Positions 22,328 through 34,691 of a DNA stretch of 64,000 nucleotides are shown here, one piece after another. The stretch covers positions 1,617,001 to 1,681,000 of the forward strand of contig CM053804.1 of assembly GCA_028671895.1 (NCBI GenBank), written 5' to 3'. The first letter of the stretch is position 1, and the number at the start of each line of letters is the position of its first letter. The DNA is from Oenanthe sinensis (taxonomy: Eukaryota > Streptophyta > Magnoliopsida > Apiales > Apiaceae). The position numbers and the translations under genes are program-made. The notes under the pieces were generated by a model. That model had not been told where the DNA came from. It ran no database searches and was given only the letters and a program-made list of their open reading frames with translations.

Positions 22328-22352
22328 AGTTTTTGGCGCCGCTGCTGGGGAT
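22328..22352 (+). other. primer-binding site, Athila type
   Basis: AGTTTTTGGCGCCGCTGCTG followed by GGGAT lies next to the LTR. It is the form seen in Athila-group elements, generally read as complementary to aspartate tRNA. Confidence 0.85.
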
Positions 22353-23273
22353 TATTGGTAATTTTTACTCCTTAATATCTAATTCTTCGGATTAGTTTCT
22401 TGTTTTTCTTTGTATTTTTTTAGGTATTTGTGAAGCGGAGAAAAGTTTGGACAAGAAGATCGTTAGAAGGCATCGTTGTCCCCTTAGAAATTTTTGGAAA
22501 GCACTTTTCGGTATTCCGTATCACCTCTCTAGTTTTGTTTTTTTTCTCGCAAATATTTAAAAAAATCCAAAATAAAAAAATAATCAAAAAAATTAGTTAG
22601 TTATTTGTCTTGTTAAAAACCAATTTGTTGCATCATTCATATATGACATAAGAACACATCATCTAGATTTTCTTTATTATATTTTATTTCTTTCCATCTT
22701 ATAATTGTGGTGATTGCTGGAGGAAAGAAGTACGTACAATTTTGATTAATTCACGTAGTATAGTGCATCCATAGTTGTTTATTTTCTCGTTCTTTGTGTG
22801 TTGCATTCATTTAATCAATCTTAAGGGTGCCACCCAATTACAAGATAAGGTAAGGGATTTCATCACCCTTTCCTTGGCCCATAAATCACTAATACGTTCA
22901 TCTTTCATTCCCCTTACCTTAATAAAATCAAGTAGACGTTGGCCCCTAGGATTTCGCGCTCACTTAGGAAAAGAACCTAAGATGAGACAAATCTTTACGT
23001 ATTCTTACTTTTGGTGTCTAGGAAAGCGAGAGCTTACCTGGCCAATTTGGATTGGTGTCTAGAAAGGTGGTTAGCCTTTTGGCAATGCTTCCATCTGCCT
23101 GGCCAATCGGTTTGAATATTTTTAGATTTGTGACTCTTAGTATTATCTTAAAGTTAGGAGCAGGTCTAGAATTTCTCTAGGTTAACATAGACATAGGATT
23201 TTTCTTTTATATTTTTTTAGGTCTTTACTTCTATCTCTTATCTGCTACGTGCTTACTTACTTACTTGTAAGTC
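22353..23273. other. 5' leader of the 7.1 kb element
   Basis: About 920 bases between primer site and gag. A short frame at 22775-23062 shows no known domain. Nothing else is supported. Confidence 0.5.
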
Positions 23274-24527
23274 ATGTTTATTCCACTTAGAGACCGTTGT
23301 TATCCCACCCGTTCCGCCCAACCCTCATGCATAGTCCTACCAACAGTAAATGGTAATAATTTTGAAATCAAATCTCACCACATTAGCATGTTACCTAGGT
23401 TTGCTGGGGTAGAGGGAGAGGATCCATATCTTTTCATCCGAGAGTTTGAGGAAGTTTGTGCCCTACAGAAAATTCAACAATTGACTGATAACTCCATTAA
23501 ATTGAGACTTATCAACTTTGCTCTTAAAGAAAATGCTAAAAAATGGTTATATAGTCTACCCATTAATTCTATTTCAACTTGGGTGGGATTTGTAGGCATA
23601 TTTCTAAAAAAATATTTTCCAAACCATAAGGCCAACAAACTTAGGAATGAAATCAACCAATTTTAACAAAAACAAAATGAGTCTTTTTGGAAATATTTTG
23701 ATAGATTTAAAAGTCTGTTGTCCCAGTGTCCTCAACATGGTATAGAACAATGGAGACTTTGTAAAATTCTTTATGAAGCCTTAGATAGTCCAACCATTTC
23801 TTTGTTAGAGTCAATGTGTCAAGGTAAATTCATGGATAAAAATGAAGAAGAAGCTTGACAATTTTTTGAAGAGTTAGCTAAAAAAACAATGTTGTGGGAG
23901 TCAACTAGGGAACCAAGTCAAGAAATCGAAAAACCTAGCTCATCTAAAGGCATACATGTAGTTGGTAATTCTATTGCAACTGAAGCTAAATTAGCTACAC
24001 TCACAAGAAGATTAGAAGCCTTAGAAACCAACAATGTGTCTTCACAAGTGTCTGTCTGTGCAAACTGTAACTCATCTAATCATGTGATAGAAAATTGCCT
24101 TGAAATTCAACAAGCTAATGCCATATTTCAAGCGAGAGTTATGAATGATCCCTTTTCACCCACATACAACCCTGGTTGGAAAAATCACCCAAATTTCTCA
24201 TGGAACCAAGGTCAATACAATCAGTATAACCAACCATCTCAACCTTATTTTCAAAATTCCAATACTGGTCCATATCCAACTCAAAATCCCAACTCATTTC
24301 CTGCTCAGAACTTTGGCTCATATCCAATTTCTTTTTCAGTCCCTTCGAATCCTCCTGGTTTTAATGAAACTGATAAGAAAATGAATTTCTTGGAAAAGAG
24401 TATTGAGGCGTTATTGAAATCCCAAGCTAATATAACTCAATCTCAACAGGCTTTCATGCAAACTATGACCTAAGATAGGCAGTTACTAAATTCCAATACT
24501 CAAGCCATATCTAAACTAGAGGTCCAA
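23274..24527 (+). pseudogene. gag of the 7.1 kb element
   Basis: The frame starts at about 23274. Retrotransposon gag motifs are visible: NNFEIKSHHISMLPRFAGVE, EDPYLFIREFEEVC, IKLRLINFALKENAKKWLYS and FLKKYFPNHKANKLRNEI, then ESFWKYFDRFKSLLSQCPQH. A Cys-rich piece CANCNSSNHVIENC (near 24060) and an Asn/Gln/Pro-rich linker follow. Three in-frame stops interrupt it: TAA 23664-23666, TGA 23856-23858 and TAA 24471-24473. They sit where Gln, Trp and Gln are expected. Frame is otherwise kept through to the protease, so the copy was intact recently or was moved in trans while defective. Confidence 0.88.
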
Positions 24528-25487
24528 ATGAGTCAGTTAGCCAACACAATCAGTGAGAGAGAGAAAAACCGATTTCCTAGTCAACCTGAGGTTAATCCTA
24601 AATTTCATCCAAACCAAAAAGCTCCTGAAAATGTGAATTCCATCATCTCTCTTAGGTCCGGTAATCAATTCAACAATCATGTTGGTCTCAATACTCAAGA
24701 GGAAGAAAAACTCATTTCTGAACCAAATCCTTTACTCTTAAATCCTAGTCTTGACCAATCCTTGTCTCCCAAGAATTCTAAAGTAGTAGTAAAATCTAGT
24801 GAACCTTTCAAATCTGATGAACCACCTTCAAAACCAATCTCTGAAAAAGTCTTCAAATCAAATGCCCCACTTCCTCAAAGACTTACTTCAAACAAGCAAT
24901 CTGCTCAATTGGATAAGATTTTGGAAGTCTTTAAACAAGTCAAGATCAACATTCCTCTTTTAGATGCAATTCAACAAATTCCCTCTTATGCGAAGTGTCT
25001 AAAAGATTTGTGTACTCATAAAAGAACCACTCATGTTCCTAAAAAAGCTTTCCTAACTTCTCATGTTAGTTATATCATATCGCATCAAATCCCTGTGAAG
25101 TATAAGGATCCTGGTTGTCCTACAATCTCTTGTGTCATAGGTGATACTTTCATTGACAAAGAGTTACTTGATTTAGGAGCTAGTGTGAACCTTCTTCCAT
25201 TATCTGTCTATCAAACTTTGGGTTTAGGTGAGCTTAAAAAGACTAATGTCACTCTTCAGTTAGCTGATCGTTCTATCAAAACTCCTAAGGGCATAGTGGA
25301 GGATGTGTTAATTAAGGTTGGTGATTTTGTCTTTCCCGTGGATTTTGTTGTTCTCGAGACTGAACCTGTCAAAAATTTCAAAAATCAAATTCCTATCATT
25401 TTAGGAAGACCTTTTCTTGCCACTTCTAATGCTCTGATCAACTGTAGGAATGGTTCGATGATACTAAATTTTGGAAACATGCTCTAG
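24528..25487 (+). pseudogene. aspartic protease region of the 7.1 kb element
   Basis: Same frame as gag. A linker is followed by a domain with SCVIGDTFIDKELLDLGASV (active-site D-L-G-A-S, the form usual in Athila-group proteases), LQLADRSIKTPKGIVEDVLI (flap region) and PIILGRPFLATSNALI. A conserved helix SAQLDKILEVFKQVKINIPL precedes it, as in Athila polyproteins. The frame ends at TAG 25485-25487 after a one-base shift; the next part is in another frame. Confidence 0.88.
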
Positions 25488-26090
25488 ATCTTAATATTTT
25501 TAATGTGGGAAGTCAATCCAATGATCTTTATGACCAACCTGTAGGAGTTAGTTTCATTGCTGACATTGTTTCTTGGTCGAATCTTGAGGATAGATTGATT
25601 GAGTCTTTTCTTGAACATGATGTTATGTTAGAGTATGAGAGTAATAAAGAACTTCATGAGTTATATCAAAATTTCACTTCTGATGAGATGTTAGATGAAT
25701 TGAATATCATTTGTTCTAAACATGAAACTCAATTAAAGGATATTGTGTTTGATCCTAGTTCCATTGTTAAGACTTCTGTAGGTGAGCCACCCCCACTTGA
25801 TTCATAACCTTTTCTATCCACTTTTGGTCAGTCCTTTGTAGGTTTCAATGAAACTTATCATGCTTTTATTTCTAATGACTTAGTCCATGATCACAAATAT
25901 CAAGTAATCAATCTGTTTAAACAATTTAAAGAAGCGTCTAATTGGTTTATGGATTATGTTAATGATATGAGTTTTATCTAGTTGCGAGATCGTATATTTC
26001 TAATGGATAATGTTGTTCTTGAGAATGTGTTTCAACAGTGTGCTTACTCTACGATGAAAGAAGTTTTCCCTCGATGTGGTGTTGGTTAGT
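25488..26090 (+). pseudogene. pol start of the 7.1 kb element, cut off before RT
   Basis: In the +2 frame the sequence runs on from the protease (LDLNIFNVGSQSNDL) through an acidic linker to EPPPLDS, a stop near 25805, then HAFISNDLVHD, FKEASNWFMDYVNDM, a stop near 25979, and FLMDNVVLENVFQQCAYSTM followed by KEVF. This order matches the segment just before the RT domain in Athila pol. The RT fingers and palm that should follow are absent. Confidence 0.7.
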
Positions 26091-27433
26091 AAGTTATTCT
26101 TGATTGTCTCCCATAGTCCAGTGTAAGTATGGGGGAGTAACTATGTGTGTGTGTTGTATATTAGTTCATTTTGCTTCCTGCATCATGCTTTTATCAGGTA
26201 TTATCATCCTTTTCTTTTGTCATTTCTCTCTTCTTTGCATACATTGAGGACAATGCATGATTTAGGTATGGGGGAGGGTTTTAGTAGTATTATAAAAAAT
26301 TTAAAAATCCAAAAAAAATTAAAAATTAGAAATCCAAAAATAGAGATGTTTTAGCTAAGTTTTCCACTTTTGTACTTTGATGCTAGTTGGTGTTAACAAT
26401 TTTTTATAAAATTATATATATGTAATGCCTTGAGATAATTCGAACGTAGTTGAGTAAGGTTTTCTTCATGAAATTTGTGTCGAACAAATTTTTGCTTAAA
26501 AGTCCAAGACAGCACTTATTGCACAAGGTCTTTGTTGGAAAGATTGTCTAAGGAAGTTTTCGATACCTGAGAGAGAGCCCACATGTTAAAACAATGTCGA
26601 ATCAAATGTTTGTGAAAAAATATATAAAGCATCAAGTACTCCTTTGAGATCAATGGGTGGCAAATACAATGTTATATGAAAGGAACGATCCATGTACATG
26701 TGCTGGTATTAAGTGCGATTGTATGAGAAATAAATTTTTTTTGGTGACTTTTCACTGCCCTTAGTTACTGGAGAATTACTTGACGAGCTAGGATAAAAGT
26801 AGTAATTGACTAGTCTTGTTTTGTGGCCTTTGTTACTCGAGTAATTAAGTCCGTAGGGGTATTTTGAAACCTAGTGCCCTAAGACCAACTGGTTTGGGAG
26901 TCATTGACCCAAAGCTCGCTACATGGGTAACATAGAATGCCCAAGAAAACAGACATTGAACAGTCAATTGGAAAAAAACTATGAAATTTGGCTAGATACT
27001 TGTTTTGATAGAGATTGGGTCAGTTCAATATTGGTTGAAAAAGAGGAAATGTACTTATTCAATTGATTCTTCATAGACCTATTTTCACGACACACCTTGG
27101 GAGTTTTTGCAAATGTTTGCATCGATATAAGTGGATTTTAGATACCTACATCTTAGCTATTATTAGAAGAGTCTTTAAGGCATGTATTTTCCTAAAAATC
27201 TTCTTTTGTTGACACCGATGAACGTTATTGATAGAGTGGGATGCTTGCTAAAATATTTCACGGATTTTATGGGTATATCTTCTGTAAACCCTTAGGAGAC
27301 AGCACTCCTCTGGTAGATATCGTCTACGAGTTTAACGGGTTGGTAAACTTAAAATTATCCGTCACGCCTACGAAAAGGAGCATAGGACTTTTATAATATT
27401 TTTTCTTTTGATTTTTCTCGAGGACGAGCAAAA
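26091..27433. other. 3' non-coding region of the 7.1 kb element
   Basis: No gene is seen. Purine-rich phrases GTATGGGGGAG at about 26128 and 26265 resemble the polypurine tract, which suggests duplications of the 3' end. An open frame at 26145-26354 shows no domain. Confidence 0.5.
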
Positions 27434-27451
27434 GATAGGTATGAGGGCATT
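27434..27451 (+). other. polypurine tract of the 7.1 kb element
   Basis: AGATAGGTATGAGGGCAT lies directly before the 3' LTR. The phrase TCTCGAGGACGAGCAAAAG just upstream is common before the tract in Athila-type elements. Confidence 0.7.
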
Positions 27452-28435
27452 TGATAGGTCCATAATTAATACATTTTTAATACCTATTTTATGTTTATTT
27501 TCATAATTTTATTAGTTAATTAATTATTTTTATTTTGTTTTGTAGGAAATTAATTAAAATCAGAATTGTAACAGAAAAAAGAGAATACAAGGAAGGAGGT
27601 GGAGATTACTTGGAGGCAAAGAAAAAGGAGATAAAATCGAATGCTTGTTGGAGAAGAAAAAGGAATAGAAGGAAATATTTAAAATTCAATTTGTAATCGA
27701 TATAGAAGACCTATATTATTTCCCCTATATATATGGGTCTCCTCTCTTGTATTTCAAGACCTGGACCTTGAACCTTAACTTTAACTTTAGTTTTCAATAA
27801 TTAGGAGTAGGAGTAGAGTACTTTTATTTTTTTGTTCTTTCAATACAAACAAGTTTTTATCTCTCAAATACTTTTTATGTTATTTGTTATTTGCATGTCT
27901 TATATTAGTTGTTTTGTTTTCTTCTTCAATCATGTCTAGCTAATTCTCTTGCCCTAGGATGAAGATGAAATTAGTTACTTATTGTTAGTATTTACTTGTT
28001 TCTATTGATTGATTCTCATAACTTTTCTTGGTGCTTAATTGTTTGATTAACAAAGTGATTTTGATATATTATTGTTATCGAATTTATTTTTCATAGCCTA
28101 TGCTTGCTCCATGAAGTTTTGATGGGTTATTGTTAGATAATAAGTTTCATAGTATATGTTTGTCTCGTTAATTGATATTTATTTGTTGAAGAAAGAGAAT
28201 TGATTTTTAGGGCAAGTTGGATATTAATTGTGATTAATTGATGAATTCGGATTCCTAGGTTTTTCATATTTATTTGTTCTTATTTGCTTATTAGGTTAAA
28301 CAAATCTCATCTCAACATTATTTGTCTAGTCTGTCTGATTTATTTGTTAGGGTTTGAAAATTTCATAGTCTCTGAGGATCGATCTGTGATTGCTACAATT
28401 AATCACTGTGCGCTTGCACTATTTTTAACACATCA
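27452..28435 (+). mobile_element. 3' LTR of the 7.1 kb element
   Basis: Same length as the 5' LTR and about 99% identical by eye. Followed by the TSD ACTTA. Confidence 0.95.
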
Positions 28436-29705
28436 ACTTACTTCAACTTGCGTCTTCAATTCGCCTCCTGAACAAGAACTCGTGTGTAGATTTATATATT
28501 TGTTTTACTAAGTTTTGTTTTTATTTCTTTTATTAACATATACATACATTTCAACTACGTTTTGTCTCCGCGATGAAAGTGGAGTTATTGCTTCACCGTC
28601 AGAATGTTAATAACCCGTGTTTTTTGAGGCATGTATAAAATTTTGGATCATTCAAGGTCTAACGGTATATATTTATTTGTATCGGTAAGTAAATATATTT
28701 TTATACAGTATTTATTTACAATTATTGTTATAACAAGAGTGATACTTATATTGTATTTTAATATTTTTTTTGTTTAATAAAAATCTACTTTTCATTAGTC
28801 AATCACCAATTTACTTTATTTTTTATTTAGAAATAACTAACATGAAAGGAATACTTTGATCTATATAAAGACTTTGTCAAATTAAAATTCTAACTTTTAA
28901 AAATGATTAAAATTAATAAAATAATGCAAATATATATGTAATATATATATATATATTCAATTAAAAAAAATAATATTAATTACTTTATAAAATTATAAAT
29001 ATAACTCTTGTTCTATTATTATTTCTATATTCAAAATGTAAGTAAAACAAATTAGTTATATTCATGTTATTGATTATTTTTTCCAAAATCAAAATAATAA
29101 TTAATAAACATTAAATAGATTTATAAATTTTTTGAGTTTTAATATTGTTTATTATATATACTAGTCGAATAACCAGTTTACACATCAAAATAATATTTAT
29201 TAAATTTATCTCTGAAAATATAAATGATTATTTTTCATATAGTACAAAATAAACAATATATATGGAATCAATTTTGTAATTTAGAAAAGTATTATTTTCT
29301 GATTTTCTAATTTTATTAATATTTCTGAATAATATAAATATTTTAATAAATATTTTATAGTATTTTAATACTTTTTATATAAGTTTTAAAGAAGGTTGGT
29401 AAAGGACCGAGAAATCATTGATGTTTATTATTTTTTATTAATTTTAAATGTGGTTGGCGGAGGAACAAAAATGGACGAAGAAATCAATGATATTATTTTA
29501 AAAAAGGTTCTAGAAAGGGGGGACTAATCCAGGATGAACGGAGTAATCAAGGATATCTTTAATTTTTTTAATAATTTTATAATGTTTTAGTATTTCTTTA
29601 CATAAGTTTTTAAGAAAGTTCTAGAAACAGCGGAGAAATCAAGGAGGACGGAGTAATCAAAGATGTCAGTCACTTATAAATACTTCAATTGATTGTCATC
29701 TAATT

Positions 29706-29707
<2 letters not shown>

Positions 29708-29738
<31 letters not shown>

Positions 29739-29954
29739 CTTTTTTTCACTTGTTTTCTCTCCCGTATATATACATACATACATATATATATATATATACA
29801 TATATTATATATATATATATACATATACACACACATATATATATATATATATTTGGTCTTATCATGTATAGAAAGTATATATATATATATTTGTAGATCT
29901 TGTCATGTGTTTCCTTAAGGCCAACATCCATATATTTTGTAAGTATTTTTTGTG

Positions 29955-29992
<38 letters not shown>
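29708..29992. repeat. cluster of TA/CATA microsatellites
   Basis: Several TA runs (29708-29740, 29783-29860 with ACATAC interruptions, 29958-29992). Tyr/Ile repeat frames on both strands are by-products. Confidence 0.95.
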
Positions 29993-29996
<4 letters not shown>

Positions 29997-30840
29997 GACT
30001 AACATTCATGTGTTTTTTTTAATTTTTTTATACATGATACTACATGTTTTAGACTCCAAATGTAATCACAAAAAAAATTGGATACATATCTTTTGAATAA
30101 ATAATTATATTTTGTTTTTTTATTTATGCAGGTATTACTTGCGATGGAGATTGTTCATGATACATAATAAGCGGTTCTTAAGTGCTGTTGCACCTCTTCT
30201 AAGCTGGCTTATAAATTTTATAATGATACAAGTATCCTAAGCCGACCAAATTCAAATGGCATGATTGCATCTATGAATACTAAATTTAAAAGTGGGTTCT
30301 TGGTTGATTATTTGTGATCTCAAATTGAAACAGTGGATGCTCAAGTCTTCCCGAGATCATCATTATAGTCACATGTTTTTTAACCCGACAAAGAAAAGGG
30401 GTATTTTGTGTTGCAACATATGCTTGTGTGTATAAGTTTTTGGATTATTTAAGGTCACATGATAGGTGTTGATCTGTACTATCAAATTGTTCGTTTTTGC
30501 TATATGCCTGTATTGTGACAAATTTTTTATTGAGTAATTTTTATGTATTGCCAAGTCACTAGTACTATTGTTATAACAGGAGTGATATATTGTTATATTA
30601 TATTTTGATTATTTTTACTCCTTTTTTTTGTTTACAAAGTAAACTACTATTTATTACTCAAAAAACACTAATTTACTTTGGTTTTTCATTTAAAATCAAG
30701 TAAAATGAATGTTTATATTAATACGAAGAATAACTCAAAATCAAATTTTAAATTTTAAAAATTATCAAAATTGATAAAACAGTGTTGACATGGACACACA
30801 CATATAATGTAAGATATTCAATTGCAAAACGAAAAAACAT

Positions 30841-31105
30841 ATTAATTACTTTTGAGGTTGTAAAAATTTGGATAATAATATTAGATATTTTGTAGTAAGA
30901 GGATCCTTTCTAGGAATTAATCTTTTCTTAATCCTTAAGCAATTTTCATTTGTGCTATTTTTAATGATGCAAAAAATTCATTTTTCTGTACTTTTTTTCC
31001 AATTTTCTTTTTTCTTGATTACTAGTAAAGAAAATTTAAAGTTCCATTAAAATTTAGATATTAGGTTTAAATAAATGTTTGATTATTCGTTTTATCTAAA
31101 ATATT
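30841..31105. repeat. 265-bp block Y, copy 1
   Basis: Starts ATTAATTACTTTTGAGG and ends CTAAAATATTA. The same block, same length and roughly 90% identical by eye, lies at 53211-53475. Confidence 0.88.
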
Positions 31106-31345
31106 AAATATATAATATATACTATATACGCATACATACTAACCTACTACATTTTAAACTTTTTATTTTTATTAAAGCTTATAAAGTAATATAATTATTT
31201 TGTGTAAATTTTATAATAATAATCTGGGAGCAAATACGGTGAAGGGTGGACTACATTTATTCAAACTTCTTTTAATCAATGTTCTTGCTTAAATTTATTT
31301 TTTATAACATATGGGTGAATATTTTCATTACTTTCAAATCTATTG

Positions 31346-31346
<1 letters not shown>

Positions 31347-31388
<42 letters not shown>
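31347..31388. repeat. (TA)n microsatellite
   Basis: Uninterrupted TA run directly followed by the candidate insertion at 31389. Confidence 0.97.
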
Positions 31389-31390
<2 letters not shown>

Positions 31391-32440
31391 CAGGTGCTCA
31401 AATGACAACCCACTTTAAAAAAGTGAGAACTTAGACCAAATCTCAACCCTTTATTTTATATCATATCTTCTAATCTGGGTCACACATCTGAAAATCCCTT
31501 TTACCTACTACCCAATATCTATTTGAACCCATCTTTTTCACCTACATCTCTCTCATACATACATACATACATACACTTCATCTTTGATTTCAATGTTTTC
31601 CGGCGAGTTCATATTGTTAATACACGATTGCTTCCTTTTTTATTTTATTATTATCTATTTCATATTTTAAATCGAAAACTTGAATAAGTATAAATCATTG
31701 CATCGATGATGGCGTTTAAACAAGACAACATCGACATAAGAGTAATTCGAGAAGACTATTTTGAGGATACGCATACATACATACATACATACATACATAC
31801 ATACTATATTATCTCTTCATTTCATTCTTCTTCCTTTCGCTTGGCATGCTTGTATTGAAGCTATGAAGTCGATCTACTATTAAATTCATTAAAATCGGTG
31901 ATAGATCTAAAAAATATTGAGAAAAAAAATTCAGAAAATTTGGTGATTTGCAAATTAAATTTGGTAATTCGGCTATATTTTTTTATAATTTGAGTTTGAA
32001 TTTGGTGATTCTGTAGATGGTAATCATGATGATGATGTACTGATTTAAATTTTTATGAGTTTGAATTTGAATAATTCATTAGAATCGGTCATCGATCTAA
32101 AAAATATTGAGAAAAAAATTCCAAAAAATTTAGTGATTTGCGAATGAAATTTGGTGATTCGTGTTTATTTTTTTATAATTTGAGCTTGAATTTGGTGATT
32201 CTGTAGATGGTGATCATGATGATGATGTACTGATTTAAATTTTTATGAGTTTGAATTTGAATTTGGTAATTATTTAGGTGGTGTGTTGGTGGTAGTGTAG
32301 TATGGTGTGGTAGAGATGGTGATAACATTGATGGTACAACAGTGGTGTTCGTGGTGTTGATGGTGCTATGTGGTGAAGGTAGCGATAGTGATGTATTAGT
32401 GATGGAGGGGAGGTGGTACAATAATATATATTAGCTCCCT
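31389..32440. mobile_element. possible non-autonomous DNA element in a TA repeat
   Basis: The unit begins GGCAGGTGCTCAAATGACAA after a TA run and is followed near 32440-32460 by another TA run. It contains ACAT microsatellites (31555-31574, 31767-31802), a 190-bp tandem duplication and GGTGGT-rich sequence. It has no coding capacity. Insertion into TA runs fits several DNA-transposon families, but the terminal repeats are not clear. Confidence 0.3.
31884..32265. repeat. 190-bp tandem duplication
   Basis: ATTCATTAAAATCGGTGATA at 31884 recurs as ATTCATTAGAATCGGTCATC at 32074. The similarity runs over the whole 190-base unit, including GATGATGATGTACTG. Confidence 0.88.
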
Positions 32441-32794
32441 CTCTCTCTATATATATATAAGGCTTAGGGAATCAAAAATATTAAGTAACCTGATAACTCA
32501 ACCACAATCGTTAGATTATTACTTAAATACAATGGCTGAGGGCTAAGATTATTAATCTAAACAGCACTTATGTAGGTTAAAAACATATAAACTTAAAGGT
32601 AACTTCTAACTCTATCACGTACTCTTTTACTTACATTGTTTCATTTATTTGACATTTTATTATAATTTCATTAAAATTTCAGATAATTTAAGATATAATA
32701 ATTTTGTGTATATAATATATTTTTCACAGATAATTACTTTATATAATATATTATTTTCATGACATATTTGTACACACTAACTAAAGTACATATC
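32441..32794. other. AT-rich sequence left of the 20 kb element
   Basis: No coding signal. It ends in ATATC (32790-32794), the left TSD of the Sirevirus. Confidence 0.6.
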
Positions 32795-33912
32795 TGTGAG
32801 ATACAGTCTTTTTATTAGGTTTTGGATTATTTTGTCTAAACATTAAGTGTAAATTAAATTAGAAATAGAAAATTACTAAAGAATATAGTAAACCTCCCTT
32901 AGGCTTATTCAAACTGACAGTCAACGAGTAGAAAGTCAAACTTGGTCAAACTGCTTTTATAAACTAGCCAAATGATTTTCTTTCAACATATAATTAGACA
33001 AGATTTATCAAAATAATGATAAAATCAAATCTAATTTATATATGTTATACTTTGAGGCAAAGACTGAAGACGAATAAATACAGTATTTTAACACTGCTTT
33101 TACTAAACAAAAACTGTAACATCAAAACAAAAGAGTGTTGGTTTCAAAGATTTTCAAGGGAATATATTTAATATATTTTCTAAACTTATTTGTTCAATTT
33201 ATCTTCAACAAAGTCTTGCCTAAATGTAAAATACAGATTTTATCCCGGAAACCCCTAACTGCCTTATTTAAATGGATAAACTGCATTTTAATTCAAACAA
33301 AAATATTTCAAGGACCTCATAGTCATAATTTATTTAGAAATATTATGTTTGAATATATTTCAAGTCAAAACTTTAGTCTAAACGTCGACAAGTTCCGACA
33401 AATGACTATCGATTATTGTTTCGACCTATAGGGACAGCGAAACGATCATTTTCTCAAAGAAATAGTTACACATGTCCAAATGACTTGAATCTTGGGGAAT
33501 GTCACTAGAATATTGAAAAAGAATTTTAGGAATTTTTTCATAATTTTTGGGTGACTTTTATTTTTGACCTGTATCTTCGATACGTAATTGAATGTTCGGT
33601 CAATTAAAAGTTAATGAAGGTCAACTCCAAATTGAGTAGGATTTTGACCATGACCTATTGGGAATATTCCCAGATGGTTCCCAAATTTTCATAATTTTTG
33701 GAGCATATTTTGAAAAACGTCATATTTCCAACATATCGTTCGGTTTCGTGTTTATTAGCTTTATTAATTAACTGAATGATGTTAGCACGTTTTTCTATGC
33801 ACCTATGTGGCCTCTTTCAGCTGATGCAACTTTAATTTGAATTGTGTGGCTCTCCTTGTTCCATGTAGTAGCCTTGTCACCCCTTTATCCCACCTAAGCC
33901 CTAATTTTTGCC

Positions 33913-33920
33913 TATAAATA
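33913..33920 (+). promoter_or_regulatory. TATA box of the 5' LTR
   Basis: TATAAATA within TTTTTGCCTATAAATACAAG, a well-formed plant core promoter. The same sequence is at 50321-50328 in the 3' LTR. Confidence 0.8.
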
Positions 33921-34691
33921 CAAGGCTTTCCCCCACTTCATTCTCAAGCCTTTTTGAGCCAAGTAAATGCTGCATTTTTCTCTCCAAGAACACTCTCTAG
34001 TCCAGAAATATTTCATCTCTTAGAGTTCTTGAGTTATAAGCTTAGTTCATCCATAGATCTAACCCCTACCAAGCTTATAAACACATTTACATGCTCATAT
34101 AACACACACATCACACAAGTATCTTTTGGCTACCCACTTACCATATCTTAGCAGCCCCTAGACTTGTTTAGTTGCCCCCAAAGTTGTACCAAAAGTTAAG
34201 ATTCCGGCCATTTTCCGGCAACTTTTTCCGGCGACTAGTTTTTGTGTGTTTTGGCTTCGATCCTAGCTTTTTCTCTTGATTTCTTTCTAGATCTCAAGGG
34301 TTATAAGTTAGTTACTTGTTTATATATATATATATACTTAGATCGAGTTTAGTAGTGTGTACATCTTGCTTTCTTGACTAATCTTTGTGTACACACCAAC
34401 TCTCGTTCACGAACCCAACTCGTATCTCTTGATTTCGAAAGAAATAGTTTGTCTCTCTCTATAGAGCACAAGAGTCATAAGTTGGTTACTTTTCTTGCAT
34501 AAATATATATATATATTCGGCTTTAGTGTATAAGTATATATATATTGTTCTTGCTTAGTTAGATCTTTAGCTTATATATACTTCACTTGTTTACGGTCTT
34601 ATATATACACGAGCTTTAATTGTTGTTGTCCTTTCTCGTATATATAGAACGTAAAGTTCATAACTAACTTATATTCCGAGTTAAAAAGTGA

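Larger units (their letters stand above)
21344..28435 (+). mobile_element. Athila-like gag-protease-only retrotransposon, 7.1 kb
   Basis: Two 984-bp LTRs (21344-22327 and 27452-28435) differ by about a dozen substitutions by eye, so insertion was recent. The TSD is ACTTA at 21339-21343 and 28436-28440. An Asp-tRNA-type primer site of the Athila kind follows the 5' LTR. Gag and protease are present. Pol continues only to the point where RT should begin, and no RT, RNase H or integrase is found. The copy must depend on another element for movement. Confidence 0.93.
28436..31105. other. AT-rich background with diverged duplications
   Basis: Apart from the end of a split open frame (28441-28511), no gene is supported. 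About 28638-28990 and 30428-30855 are diverged copies of one sequence, recognisable by shared phrases such as ATTGTTATAACA and GAGTGATA. The block 30339-30423 recurs at 62623-62707, and 30841-31105 recurs at 53211-53475. A spliced-exon-like stretch with a preceding TTTATGCAG occurs near 30120-30300 but has stops in every frame. Confidence 0.6.

Noticed and set aside
29693..30009. Open frames on both strands over TA repeats
   Set aside because: Tyr/Ile repeats come directly from the microsatellite.
33135..33431. 98-codon open frame in the 5' LTR, repeated at 49543-49839
   Set aside because: It lies upstream of the TATA box, in U3, and is repeated only because the LTR is. No domain seen.
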